Of a stretch of DNA of 64,000 nt, positions 1-12,770 are shown piece by piece. The stretch's first letter is position 1, and the number at the start of each line of letters is the position of its first letter. The stretch is from an uncultured Sphaerochaeta sp. (GTDB taxonomy: Bacteria; Spirochaetota; Spirochaetia; Sphaerochaetales; Sphaerochaetaceae): positions 2,009,715 to 2,073,714 of the forward strand of contig NZ_OY781873.1 in assembly GCF_963677075.1 (NCBI RefSeq), read 5' to 3'. The notes below the pieces were generated by a model. It ran no database searches, was not told where the DNA came from, and saw nothing but the letters and a program-made list of their open reading frames with translations. Position numbers and translations under genes: made by a program.

Positions 1-435
1 TTGCTTGCTGGATGCCCCGATATCGATAAACAGGCTGCTGATGTCAGGGACACTTTTTCGTTCTGCCTCGCTTTGGTAGTGAGGAGGTTTTGATCCAACG
101 ATACCGGCAATGGTGGAGCCATCACGCCTCTGTACCCGTACCATATGAGCAGGAATATTGGTGGTAACCCATCCTCCGATGGGGATAAATTCAAGCATTC
201 CATCCTCACGGATGCATTTGACCATGAATCCTACCTCGTCGGTATGTGCATCAAGCAGTACCGTTGGCTTTCCCTCTTGGTTTTGTGTTCGGGAGAGGTA
301 GAGGTTCCTCAGAGAGTCCTCTTCAAAACTACCCAGGTGTGCTCCGTCCTTGCGGATGACCTCAAGTACTGCGTCTTCAAATCCTGAAATGCCATTGGCA
401 TCACAGATTCTTTGTATTCGATTAATATTAGTCAT
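1..435 (-). CDS. M42 family metallopeptidase (glutamyl aminopeptidase / cellulase-M type), 3' part missing
   Basis: The gene runs off the left edge; 145 N-terminal codons are visible. Residues 61-70 read LDAHTDEVGF, the M42 metal-binding histidine (H64) in its usual setting, followed by the typical FIPIGGW stretch. M42 enzymes are cytoplasmic cocatalytic Zn/Co aminopeptidases that form dodecameric shells and degrade peptides. The start at 433-435 is preceded by CAGGAG about 10 nt upstream. The C-terminal metal ligands and catalytic Glu lie outside the window, so activity cannot be judged. Some family members were once labelled endoglucanase; peptidase is the better-supported role. Confidence 0.88.
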   Translation of the reverse strand, partial: MTNINRIQRICDANGISGFEDAVLEVIRKDGAHLGSFEEDSLRNLYLSRTQNQEGKPTVLLDAHTDEVGFMVKCIREDGMLEFIPIGGWVTTNIPAHMVRVQRRDGSTIAGIVGSKPPHYQSEAERKSVPDISSLFIDIGASSKQ

Positions 436-641
436 GATTCATACTCCTGATAATCTTCATTATTATCCATAGATTGCTGGAGTTGTACACCCGTCAAATA
501 ACCTCACTTGACCAAGAAGCAGGGCATTTCCTACAATGGGGCAGGCGATGGGGTTCGCCATCTCTCCCAACCCAAGAGAAAACCGCAGCCTACGATTCTG
601 CTGATAACTCCTGCAACCTAATTAAGGTCTGGAGGTGTGCC

Positions 642-1910
642 ATGGCACTCAGTCTTGCGGAGTTGATGATTCTCTGTCTTCTTGTTGAATATCTATTACA
701 GCGTATCCATGTTCCCCCACTTATTGGGATGTTGGCAGTAGGGGCAGTCCTTGGTCCACAGATATTGGGATTGCTCGACCCTGACCTGATACGAATCGGG
801 TCAGACCTGCGTATGATTGCACTCATCGTAATACTTTTGCGTGCAGGGTTGGAACTTTCCCGAGAGAGCCTCCATAAGGTAGGGCTCCAGGCCATACTGC
901 TTGCATTTCTTCCCGCAGTCTTTGAAGCCGCTCTCATCATAGCCTTGGCACCTGGGATGCTTTCTATAAGCAGGGGAGAGAGTGTACTGCTTGCATGTGT
1001 GCTTGCGGCTGTCTCTCCGGCGGTGGTGGTTCCCATGATGGTTCAGTTCATCAAGGAAGGCAGGGGTACCAAGAAGGCCATCCCTACCTTGGTGTTGGCC
1101 GGTGCAAGCCTGGATGATGTAACGGTTATCGTTGCATACAGTATTGTCCTCTCACTCTATGTTGGGGATGCTGTGAATATTTCATGGATGATTGCATCCA
1201 TTCCCCTCTCACTGGTTTTTGCAGTCATTGTTGGGTATCTGATCGCTCGATTCCTGATCAGGGTGTTCGAACGATACAATCCACGAGCAACCAAAAGGGC
1301 AATGACCCTCTTGGCGATTGCAATTGCTCTGGTCCACATTGGGGACCTGCTTGAGGCCAGGCATATACCTTTTGCAGCCCTCCTTGCGGTCATGGCTATT
1401 GGGTTCATAATCTTGGAAAAGAGGGAATCGATGGCTCATGAGCTCTCCAGCAAACTGGGAAAAATCTGGGTGTTTGCACAGATAGTGCTTTTTGCCATGG
1501 TGGGTGCGCAAGTCGATCTGAATGCAGCAAAAGAAGCAGGCTTTGCAGCTATTCTTCTAATTCTCATCGCACTGGTGAGTCGATCGGTGGGTACCTATCT
1601 CTGTACACTTGGCTCTGGATTCTCTCTGAAAGAGAAGTTGTTTGTCGTTATCTCTTATCTCCCCAAGGCAACAGTGCAGGCCGCAATTGGTTCTGCTCCC
1701 CTTGCAGCAATGGCTGAGCGTGGTATGGATACCCGCCCTGGTCAGATCATCCTGGCCGTTGCCGTGATGAGTATCCTTTTAACCGCTCCCCTGGGTGCGT
1801 TTGCCATCAGCTGGGGAGGCAGACATCTTCTCTCGATGGATGGGAGTGAGGGCTCGAGCTCTTCTGCGTTGGAAGCGAGTGAAGCTGAGTACGATCTGCT
1901 CAAGGATTGA
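642..1910 (+). CDS. cation:proton antiporter, CPA family (NhaP/Kef-like membrane domain)
   Basis: 422-residue integral membrane protein with about 12 hydrophobic segments and no TrkA-N domain. The GASLDD motif (D158-D159) matches the ion-binding double-aspartate region of the CPA superfamily, and LPKATVQAAIG near residue 340 is typical of NhaP-like exchangers. Expected role: Na+(K+)/H+ exchange across the inner membrane for pH and salt homeostasis. The reading frame is open back to 474, but the start at 642 is chosen because GGAGG sits 6 nt upstream and the membrane domain begins immediately. The short acidic, serine-rich tail has no recognisable domain. Confidence 0.86.
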   Translation: MALSLAELMILCLLVEYLLQRIHVPPLIGMLAVGAVLGPQILGLLDPDLIRIGSDLRMIALIVILLRAGLELSRESLHKVGLQAILLAFLPAVFEAALIIALAPGMLSISRGESVLLACVLAAVSPAVVVPMMVQFIKEGRGTKKAIPTLVLAGASLDDVTVIVAYSIVLSLYVGDAVNISWMIASIPLSLVFAVIVGYLIARFLIRVFERYNPRATKRAMTLLAIAIALVHIGDLLEARHIPFAALLAVMAIGFIILEKRESMAHELSSKLGKIWVFAQIVLFAMVGAQVDLNAAKEAGFAAILLILIALVSRSVGTYLCTLGSGFSLKEKLFVVISYLPKATVQAAIGSAPLAAMAERGMDTRPGQIILAVAVMSILLTAPLGAFAISWGGRHLLSMDGSEGSSSSALEASEAEYDLLKD

Positions 1911-1992
1911 TCATAAAGGGAGCTGCAATCCAAAGCTTGCGGGTGTGGATACAAGTATATGGACTGCAGCCCGGAAGAAGGGTACATCACAT

Positions 1993-2040
1993 GGATGGTT
2001 TATAGCGATTGGGAGATATGATGCTATTGGAAAACCATCC
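1993..2040 (+). terminator. long-loop inverted repeat, possible terminator
   Basis: GGATGGTTT (1993-2001) is the perfect reverse complement of AAACCATCC (2032-2040). A TAGC/GCTA pair lies nearer the loop, and the element is followed by TGTATTTTCTTTG. It could terminate the antiporter transcript 83 bases upstream, but the loop is long and the T-tract is interrupted. The rest of 1911-2144 shows no gene that I can support. Confidence 0.3.
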
Positions 2041-2144
2041 TGTATTTTCTTTGTATAACGGGTTCTATGAGAAGTCAATAGTGAAGCCGGCCTTTCACAC
2101 AGGGTAGAGGCTTAGAGCTCCCAATTTCATGCTTGCAGTAGTAA

Positions 2145-2177
2145 CAGAAAAGGGAACCTACCAGACGGTAGGCTCCC
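2145..2177 (-). terminator. intrinsic terminator of the tRNA-Lys/tRNA-Glu unit
   Basis: On the minus strand an 11-bp stem (GGGAGCCTACC with GGTAGGTTCCC, one G-U pair, 4-nt loop) is followed directly by TTTTCTGTT. It sits just downstream of the tRNA-Glu 3' end, as expected for a Rho-independent terminator of the tRNA transcript. Confidence 0.85.
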
Positions 2178-2182
2178 TTAAG

Positions 2183-2254
2183 CATCTCCTAGGGGAATTG
2201 AACCCCTGTTGTCGGGATGAAAACCCGATGTCCTAACCACTAGACGAAGGAGAC
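2183..2254 (-). tRNA. tRNA-Glu (anticodon TTC)
   Basis: Full cloverleaf on the minus strand: acceptor GTCTCCT with AGGAGAT, anticodon arm CGGG-TTTTCAT-CCCG giving anticodon TTC, and T-arm CAGGGGTTCAATTCCCCT. CCA is not encoded. It is co-transcribed behind tRNA-Lys, 31 nt apart. Confidence 0.95.
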
Positions 2255-2285
2255 ATAACAAGCATGTTAAAAAACAGAGGCAAGA

Positions 2286-2358
2286 TGAGCCGCACAGGAT
2301 TCGGACCTGTGACCCACGCCTTAAAAGGGCGTTGCTCTACCAGCTGAGCTAGCGGCCC
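2286..2358 (-). tRNA. tRNA-Lys (anticodon TTT)
   Basis: Minus-strand cloverleaf with acceptor GGGCCGC/GCGGCTC, D-arm AGCTCAGCTGGTAGAGC, anticodon loop CTTTTAA (TTT) and T-arm with GGTCCGAATCC. The discriminator is A and CCA is not encoded. It is the first gene of the two-tRNA transcript. Confidence 0.96.
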
Positions 2359-2372
2359 TTGCAACGTAATGG

Positions 2373-2402
2373 ACTATACCAGAGAGCTCAAAAGGGTGTC
2401 AA
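2373..2402 (-). promoter_or_regulatory. sigma70-type promoter of the tRNA unit
   Basis: Minus-strand TTGACA (2397-2402), 18-bp spacer, TATAGT (2373-2378). Transcription would start about 8 bases before the mature tRNA-Lys 5' end. The match to the consensus is strong, as expected for stable RNA. Confidence 0.85.
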
Positions 2403-2488
2403 CTACTTGAGAAGAATTATTGCTACATCACGTATGCTTTACAATGGCATTCTGTGAATAGGACTGCCTCTCTGGTGTTTTTCCGTTT

Positions 2489-3418
2489 TCAGGCATACAT
2501 TGCTGAAGCAATTATTACTGCAACAATGGAGACCAGCGTATCCAAAGAGAGCGTGTTGTCGACGTAATCCGATTCACCTTCCTCATCACTGCGCATATAG
2601 ATTGAGATTACAAACGGTGGAGGGGTAAGGAACATCGTCATGAGCGCAACCTGGTACATCCTATCCATTCCCAGCCAGGAGTCTACCACCAATGCATTAA
2701 GGAGGAGGGCAAACAGGGTAAGCAATACCCTTCTTGCCAGTATGGTCTTCAAGGACTTTCCTATCAGCTCCTTCTTGATATGGATACCGTAACCGATGGT
2801 GATTGCAATGAGGGGAACGGTCAACTGGGCAAGCAGGTCAATCATTTTAGCCAGGGTATCCCAGAGGGGAGAGCTTTGGACGTGGGGAGCTATGAAGCTG
2901 GTAGCAAGCCCTGCAATAATTGCAAGGATTACTGGGCTGGTGATAATCTTTTTCAGCAGTTCACTGCCTTTTGCGGTTCCATCGCGATGCTTGATCATCA
3001 AGGCCATCAAGATGGTAAAGACAAATATAACCTGTCCAAGATCTACCAGAGCAATCTTTCCCAGGTGTGCTTCCCCTTGGAAGGAGACAAATACTGCATA
3101 CCCAAACATTCCCATTTCAAAGCCGGTCATCATCAATGCAAAGTAGGGACTGTGTATCTTCAGAAGCTTCCCGATATAGTGCCCCAAGACAACCATGATC
3201 AGACACACAATAAAAATGAGGATTACCAGAATAAGATAACGGCTTTCCAGTTCTATCGAAGAGAAGGCCTGAAACAACAATGCCGGCAAGGCAAGATCAG
3301 AGACAATCCTCTTTACATGAGAAAGTGATTCGGTGGAGAAGAAATTGGTTCGTTGCAGCGCATAACCCAACAAGAAAAGCAGTAATAATGGTACGACAGG
3401 AAGTATCTGTTCAATCAT
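2489..3418 (-). CDS. AEC (auxin efflux carrier) family permease
   Basis: 309 residues forming about ten hydrophobic segments, the size and profile of bacterial AEC transporters (YfdV/MleP-like). The N-terminal PVVPLLLLFLLGY segment and the conserved LALPALLFQAFSS region fit the family. Members move small organic acids or related anions; the substrate cannot be told from sequence. AGAGGA lies 6 nt before the ATG. It is transcribed alone, 86 bp downstream of the yifB-like gene on the same strand. Confidence 0.85.
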   Translation of the reverse strand: MIEQILPVVPLLLLFLLGYALQRTNFFSTESLSHVKRIVSDLALPALLFQAFSSIELESRYLILVILIFIVCLIMVVLGHYIGKLLKIHSPYFALMMTGFEMGMFGYAVFVSFQGEAHLGKIALVDLGQVIFVFTILMALMIKHRDGTAKGSELLKKIITSPVILAIIAGLATSFIAPHVQSSPLWDTLAKMIDLLAQLTVPLIAITIGYGIHIKKELIGKSLKTILARRVLLTLFALLLNALVVDSWLGMDRMYQVALMTMFLTPPPFVISIYMRSDEEGESDYVDNTLSLDTLVSIVAVIIASAMYA

Positions 3419-3504
3419 TGCATTCCTCTATGTATAGATGATGGTAGTAATTTGCCACTACAGTGAGAATCTTCAATAAGTATAAAGGCTAATATACCAA
3501 ACCG

Positions 3505-4863
3505 CTAGTGGTAATGACGATCTTTGGGAAGTAGGTAGAGGGAGTAAGCCTTCTCAATTATCTCTTGGGTAACCGATTCTTTTCCTTCCCAGTCTGCAAT
3601 CACCTGCGCAAGGGTGCAGCAGAGTTTTGCTCTCCTGAGGCTTCTCTGTGTATGGGCCATCACCTTGGTGTAACGGGGAAAAAGATGGGCAACACCTTCG
3701 CTCTTGCGATTTGGTTGCAGGGACCGGGCATGCTCCATGGCTTTCCTGTCAACATGAAATGCCTGAACTGTTCCCGTCAGCAATGGTTCCGGCTCCAAGG
3801 CAAGTGCAATGGCGAACCGGTCAAGCAGGGGCCAGCCGAGCATTCCCCAGAACTGGTCAATCTGCGCCTGGGTGCAACGACATATTCCATGAGGATTACC
3901 CAGATTTGCACAACGGCATCCGTTGGTAGCGGCAACCATGGAGTAAAGAAGTGGATAATCACCAACTTGGTGTGTGTCCAACAACTGTGCGAGTGTAGTT
4001 CTTACTTTTGGTTTCTGGTTTGAGAGTTCATCCACCAGCAGTGCACCCCCATGTGCCCGGCTTATCCAGGGAGGGGTTCCTGCGAGTATCTTCTGCTGAC
4101 TCATTCCAGCCTCCAAACGTAAAAGAGGGGATTCAATGCTTTGTTTCCCGTGGATTGCCCAGACTTCCTGCGCTCGCTCTTCCCTAAGGGGTGGAAGTAA
4201 CGCTTTGGTTCTGCTCAGCAATAAGCTTTTCCCACAGCCCGGTGGTCCATAGAAGAGGAGTGGTAATTCTCCGGCGACAGAGTAGCAGAGCGCTTGTTTC
4301 GCTTCTTGCAAGCCAAGGATGCCGAAGAATGGATCTTCCTCCAATGTATGCTTCTTGCCTGTCTCCTTACTCTGTATCTCGTTTTCTGGATGAAGTAATG
4401 CAAATCTCCAGAGTTGACTCAATGCAGAGGCAATGGAAGGACAGGAAATACAGTGTTCATTGATTGGGGAGATATTCTCACCGCTCAGAATGAGTGAAAT
4501 TCCAGCTTCTGCGCATAACTGTGTTAGTTCTCTATGCAAAGGAGGGAGACTTATCAAGGATCCTGTCAAATCGACAGTCCCATACAGCAGGATTGAGTGT
4601 TTACTTATTTCCAGGAGGTTTTTTTCCATGCAAATCATTGCAAGCAGAACTGGAGCAAGTATGCCATCGATGGATGAGTGGGCTGGCACTTGGATTGAGA
4701 GTCGGGGAAGGGGGCCCTGATAATAGGCTTTCACTTCTCCCTTCAAGCGGGAAGCTTTAGCCTGGGAGAGTCCACGTATAGTGAAAGTGGTGTTTGATCT
4801 TGCCACCTGCACACGGAGGAGGGTACCGGTAAAACCGGTTCGTTGGTATCCATATATATGCAT
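3505..4863 (-). CDS. YifB/ComM-family Mg-chelatase-like AAA+ ATPase, divergent
   Basis: 452 residues against about 510 for typical YifB/ComM. An N-terminal Lon-protease-like fold (1-165) is followed by the ATPase core: Walker A GPPGCGKS at 206-213, Walker B LLVDEL at 275-280, and a zinc-ribbon-like C-x-C...C-x-C segment (CRCANLGNPHGICRC). ComM is a hexameric helicase that promotes branch migration during natural transformation. The usual RAPHHTIS and LAHNGVLFLDE signatures are poorly kept, so the protein is divergent. It lies 18 bp downstream of the MATE gene and is probably co-transcribed with it. Confidence 0.8.
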   Translation of the reverse strand: MHIYGYQRTGFTGTLLRVQVARSNTTFTIRGLSQAKASRLKGEVKAYYQGPLPRLSIQVPAHSSIDGILAPVLLAMICMEKNLLEISKHSILLYGTVDLTGSLISLPPLHRELTQLCAEAGISLILSGENISPINEHCISCPSIASALSQLWRFALLHPENEIQSKETGKKHTLEEDPFFGILGLQEAKQALCYSVAGELPLLFYGPPGCGKSLLLSRTKALLPPLREERAQEVWAIHGKQSIESPLLRLEAGMSQQKILAGTPPWISRAHGGALLVDELSNQKPKVRTTLAQLLDTHQVGDYPLLYSMVAATNGCRCANLGNPHGICRCTQAQIDQFWGMLGWPLLDRFAIALALEPEPLLTGTVQAFHVDRKAMEHARSLQPNRKSEGVAHLFPRYTKVMAHTQRSLRRAKLCCTLAQVIADWEGKESVTQEIIEKAYSLYLLPKDRHYH

Positions 4864-4881
4864 ACCCCCTAAGAGGAATTA

Positions 4882-6231
4882 TCAGGTAGTCTGCTTCATG
4901 ATGCTGCGAAAATGACGCATTTGGATTCGGTAAGCAAAAATCAGGAGGATGGCTGCGGCAATCCAAGCCATTGGGCTGGAAAGAATAATGCCCCTGTAAC
5001 CCAATAACCCAGGAAGCGTAAAGGCTGCAAGCGCTCGGAATAGCAGCTCCTGGATGGAAGAAAGCATTGGGATCAACCCAGACCCCAGTCCTTGGCAGGT
5101 ATTTCTGAAAACGAAGATAAGACCAAGAGGAATGAAGAAGTAGGAGATAAGAGAGAGGTACTGATTGGTTTGCTCTATCACATGACTTTGCGAAGCATCG
5201 ATGAAGAGCAAGGCGAGGAAATCACCGGCAAAGTATACCAGAAGAAATGCTGCCAGACTGAAAATCACATTCAACATAAGCGCACTTTTCAGACCTCGGG
5301 AAATTCTGGGGAGATACCCTCCCCCTAAGTTCTGTGCACTGTAGGTAGCCATGGCAAGGCCGAGTGTCATCAGTGGTTGGGTCACCAGTTGTTCGATGCG
5401 AGTTCCCACCGAGTAGGCTGCAACAGTATCGCTGCCAAAGGTATTGATGACAGACTGGACTATCATGACCCCAATTGCACAGACAGAGAATTGGAGTGCG
5501 CTTGGCAATCCGATACGTAGTAGTCTGCCGATCATAGGCCAGTCAATACTCCAGTCTTCTCTCTTCAGGTGAAGGATCGGGTAGCGCTTATATATATAGA
5601 AAAGACAGAGCAAAGCAGAGATTCCTTGGCTTGAGATGGTGGCAAGCGCAACTCCCTTGACACCCATATCCAGGATAATGACAGATACAAGGTCGCCAAT
5701 GATATTCAATACACTTGCAATCAGAAGAAAATAGAGAGGGGACCTGCTGTCTCCCAAGGCACGGAGGATGGCAGCCAATAGGTTGTAATAGATGGTGGCA
5801 ACAATGCCAAGGTACAGGATAACAAGGTAATCTTGTGCATCCTTGATGATGTTTTGTGGTGTATTGAGTACTTCGAGCAAGGGTTTGACAGAGGCTATCG
5901 CAAGAAAGGAAACAAGTATAGAGAGGAATAATGCTGATAGGATGCTCATTGCTACAGCCTTACGCATGCTCCTCTCATCCTTAGCCCCGAACTTCTGGCT
6001 GATGATCACAGAGAATCCTGCATTAAGTCCGATAACGAATCCAAGCACAAAGAACGTGATCGGTCCGGTTGAACCGACTGCTGCCAATGCATGGACGCCG
6101 ATGAATCTACCGACGACAAAGGTATCCACCATCGTATAGAACTGTTGGAATAAGTTGCCTCCAAGAATGGGAAGCATAAAAAAGAAAATCAACCTAAGGG
6201 GATTACCTCTGGTCATATCCTGCTGCATGGG
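4882..6231 (-). CDS. MATE family multidrug/cation efflux transporter
   Basis: 449-residue polytopic membrane protein with twelve predicted helices in two related halves. The opening TRGNPLRLIFFFMLPILGG and the following NLFQQFYTMVDTFVVGRF are characteristic of MATE proteins. Members export drugs or cationic metabolites using Na+ or H+ gradients. The frame is open to 6282, but the ATG at 6229-6231 is preferred because AAGGAG lies 10 nt upstream and the family N-terminus starts here. It heads a minus-strand pair with the yifB-like gene and is divergent from the rRNA operon. Confidence 0.88.
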   Translation of the reverse strand, partial: PMQQDMTRGNPLRLIFFFMLPILGGNLFQQFYTMVDTFVVGRFIGVHALAAVGSTGPITFFVLGFVIGLNAGFSVIISQKFGAKDERSMRKAVAMSILSALFLSILVSFLAIASVKPLLEVLNTPQNIIKDAQDYLVILYLGIVATIYYNLLAAILRALGDSRSPLYFLLIASVLNIIGDLVSVIILDMGVKGVALATISSQGISALLCLFYIYKRYPILHLKREDWSIDWPMIGRLLRIGLPSALQFSVCAIGVMIVQSVINTFGSDTVAAYSVGTRIEQLVTQPLMTLGLAMATYSAQNLGGGYLPRISRGLKSALMLNVIFSLAAFLLVYFAGDFLALLFIDASQSHVIEQTNQYLSLISYFFIPLGLIFVFRNTCQGLGSGLIPMLSSIQELLFRALAAFTLPGLLGYRGIILSSPMAWIAAAILLIFAYRIQMRHFRSIMKQTT

Positions 6232-6326
6232 AACGTTGCTCCTTCGATGGGCAATCATATTGCCAACCAGTGGTTTGGGCAAGCATGTCTAGAACGATAC
6301 TTTGCACAATATTTTTTAAAACCTAC

Positions 6327-6355
6327 TGGACAGTACTTGGGAAGTCCTGTATAGT
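6327..6355 (+). promoter_or_regulatory. rrn operon promoter
   Basis: TGGACA (6327-6332), 17-bp spacer, TATAGT (6350-6355), with the A/T-rich block TATTTTTTAAAA just upstream in UP-element position. The predicted start near 6362 leaves a leader of about 300 bases before 16S rRNA. Confidence 0.75.
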
Positions 6356-6512
6356 CGCTTCTTGTCGGCCTACGCCGGCCGCCGGAAAAGCTTCCCAGGG
6401 AGCTTTGGAAAAAAGGCTCACAAGGGCCTTGACGGACAGGCGGCAAATCGGGTAAGTTGACCGAGCGCCTCCCGAGAGGGGGAGCGGGAAGATTTATGAA
6501 AGCAGAGCGCAG

Positions 6513-6532
6513 GGAAGAGATGAGAATAGGAA
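6513..6532 (+). other. 5' arm of the 16S precursor processing stem
   Basis: This 20-base segment is complementary to 8309-8328 downstream of 16S, with one G-U pair and no mismatch. The duplex would loop out the whole 16S precursor, the standard RNase III substrate. tRNA-Ala lies outside the stem. Confidence 0.8.
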
Positions 6533-6664
6533 GGAAGCAACCCTTGAGGGGCTTCCCAGTCAATTCACAAGAAATGAGAACGATAGTTGAAAAGCTACGT
6601 TCGTGCGAGAATTACAGGGAAAACTTAAAAGTAAGTAAGCCGGGCCCTCGGGCCCGGAAATGCT

Positions 6665-8206
<1,542 letters not shown>

Positions 8207-8308
8207 GATAAAGAAAGGCCGGGCCCGGCCCTCACAGCCGGACCCAACCAACGGTCGTCGACCAGCAGGTGCAAGTCCTGCAACAATGGCCCTGAAGGGG
8301 GCGTGGAT

Positions 8309-8328
8309 TTCCTGTTCTCATCTCTTCC
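8309..8328 (+). other. 3' arm of the 16S precursor processing stem
   Basis: Pairs with 6513-6532 over 20 bases, one of them G-U. It lies in the 16S-23S spacer, 26 bases before tRNA-Ala. Confidence 0.8.
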
Positions 8329-8354
8329 TTGTGTGATGGTGCATAGGCTTCAGC

Positions 8355-8428
8355 GGGGGCATAGCTCAGCTGGCTAGAGCATCGGCTTTGCAAGCCGAGG
8401 GTCAGGGGTTCGAATCCCCTTGCCTCCA
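8355..8428 (+). tRNA. tRNA-Ala (anticodon TGC), in the 16S-23S spacer
   Basis: Acceptor GGGGGCA/TGCCTCC, D-arm AGCTCAGCTGGCTAGAGC, anticodon stem-loop TCGGC-TTTGCAA-GCCGA (TGC), T-arm AGGGGTTCGAATCCCCT, discriminator A and no encoded CCA. It is the only tRNA in the spacer; no tRNA-Ile accompanies it. Confidence 0.97.
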
Positions 8429-8461
8429 GAGAGAAGAGGATTTTTGAAAGTTATTAGCGCA

Positions 8462-8480
8462 GGGATTGGAAGAATGATAT

Positions 8481-8488
<8 letters not shown>
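8462..8488 (+). other. 5' arm of the 23S precursor processing stem
   Basis: The 27 bases 8462-8488 are the reverse complement of 11411-11437 with a single mismatch. The duplex includes the first eight bases of 23S and would close the 23S precursor for RNase III cleavage. Confidence 0.85.
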
Positions 8489-11410
<2,922 letters not shown>

Positions 11411-11419
<9 letters not shown>

Positions 11420-11437
11420 ATCATTATTCCAATCCCA
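11411..11437 (+). other. 3' arm of the 23S precursor processing stem
   Basis: Pairs with 8462-8488 over 27 bases with one mismatch. Confidence 0.85.
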
Positions 11438-11488
11438 GGGCTGCCAAGGCCGGTCGTGCGAGATCCCTCGCGCTCCCAGGCGTTGGCC

Positions 11489-11604
<116 letters not shown>

Positions 11605-11624
11605 TTTTTCTTTTTCCCTTCATC

Positions 11625-11652
11625 CCCTCCTTAAGCAGGAGGGTATTTTATT
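11625..11652 (+). terminator. rrn operon terminator
   Basis: CCCTCCT (11625-11631) pairs with AGGAGGG (11637-11643) across a 5-nt loop, followed by TATTTTATT. It lies 20 bases past 5S rRNA. Confidence 0.8.
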
Positions 11653-11728
11653 AAGAGAGAGTTCTCCTCCCCATTTTGTACCTTTCAATTGCCAAGGAAT
11701 CCGGCTATACTTGCCCGAGGAGGAACCT

Positions 11729-12760
11729 GTGGCTTTAATCCCATTCTATAAACCGACCTTACGCAGGAAAGACATGGATGCAGTATTGCAGACCATGGTA
11801 GATGAACGTATTGGGCCGGGAGAACGCAAGAATGAGTTTCTGAAACAGTTTTGTACCTATATTGGAGCCGGAGAGGGGATTGCTCTTCGCAGTTATCCTG
11901 ATGCCTTACGTGCATCATTGCTCACGCTCTCTCTTCCACCAGGGGCAAAAGTAGGGGTGAGTGTGCTCTCTCCTTCACTCTACGCCTTAATTGCAAAAGA
12001 AATGCAACTTGAATTGGTACTCGGTGATATAGATGAGGAGAGTGGTTGTCTCAGTCAAGAAGAGGCCACTCGCCTTGTCGAGGAAGGAGCACAGGCACTC
12101 TTGATTCATGAGCCAATGTGCCAGATACCGCTGCACTGTGAATACCGATCACTTGGAGTTCCTGTCATTGAGGACATCAGCCAAAGTCTAGGTAGTTGCT
12201 TTGACGAAGAGAAAGCCGGTGGTTTCGGAGACCTGGTTGTGTGTGCATTGGAAGAGGATGCTGTGGTCAGTGCAGCTGGGGGAGCAGTACTCGCCATCAT
12301 GCATGGTGACTACCAGAAGACACTCAGTGCACTATTCCGTGAATATAGGGAGTATGTGGAACTTCCCGATATGAATGCTGCACTGGGATTGATCCAGCTT
12401 TCCCACCTTGATGACCATCTTTCCAAGAGAAGGGAGTTCTATACGCTTTTTTCCAATGCACTTCTCAAGACTGAACACAAGCTGTATGGAATTGGGAACA
12501 TAGATTTCAAACCCAATGGATATGGGTTCTGTGTTGTCTTGGACTCCAGAGCCGAGGATGCCATCAAATTTGCGAACAAGTATCAGGTTTCTGCACAGAA
12601 AACGTTCTCAGACACCTTGGCTAAGGGTTACAGCGACCGGTTTGATCTTTTCCCGAAGGCCCTTCCTCCCCATCTCAGAGGAATATCGCTTCCTCTTTAC
12701 CCATTCCTGAAACAATCAGATACTGAGTTATTGATGAAGGTCATCAGCCACCTTCCGTAA
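11729..12760 (+). CDS. DegT/DnrJ/EryC1-family protein lacking the PLP lysine
   Basis: 343 residues with the DegT/StrS aminotransferase fold-type-I pattern: IPFYKPTLRRKDMDAV at the N-terminus and VIEDISQSLGS (from residue 146) matching the family's VIEDAAQAxGA. Aligned without gaps to ArnB-like members, the lysine that forms the internal aldimine falls at E176/D177, and no lysine is nearby. It is therefore probably not a normal transaminase; a structural, binding or dehydratase-like role is possible. The start is GTG at 11729 with GAGGAGG about 6 nt upstream; a TATACT (11706-11711) may be its -10. nadK follows 10 bp downstream. Confidence 0.75.
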   Translation: MALIPFYKPTLRRKDMDAVLQTMVDERIGPGERKNEFLKQFCTYIGAGEGIALRSYPDALRASLLTLSLPPGAKVGVSVLSPSLYALIAKEMQLELVLGDIDEESGCLSQEEATRLVEEGAQALLIHEPMCQIPLHCEYRSLGVPVIEDISQSLGSCFDEEKAGGFGDLVVCALEEDAVVSAAGGAVLAIMHGDYQKTLSALFREYREYVELPDMNAALGLIQLSHLDDHLSKRREFYTLFSNALLKTEHKLYGIGNIDFKPNGYGFCVVLDSRAEDAIKFANKYQVSAQKTFSDTLAKGYSDRFDLFPKALPPHLRGISLPLYPFLKQSDTELLMKVISHLP

Positions 12761-12770
12761 GGAGTCAACT

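Larger units (their letters stand above)
6232..6664 (+). other. rrn upstream region and leader (no protein gene)
   Basis: This 433-base stretch separates the MATE start from 16S rRNA. It holds an AT-rich block (6309-6320, possible UP element), the rrn promoter, a GC-rich leader with several small hairpins, a weak boxA-like stretch near 6400-6412 (GAGCTTTGGAAAA), and the 5' arm of the 16S processing stem (6513-6532). Small open frames here have no family resemblance. Confidence 0.7.

Noticed and set aside
145..387. 80-codon plus-strand frame at the left edge
   Set aside because: It is the shadow of the minus-strand M42 peptidase, whose conserved motifs are clear.
642..660. TGGCACT...CTTGC resembling a sigma54 site at the antiporter start
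   Set aside because: The spacing between GG and GC is 11 rather than 10, and it lies within the coding start.
6434..6465. Second rrn promoter (TTGACG with 17-bp spacer)
   Set aside because: The would-be -10 (GTAAGT) is poor and the spacer GC-rich; the promoter at 6327-6355 is far better.
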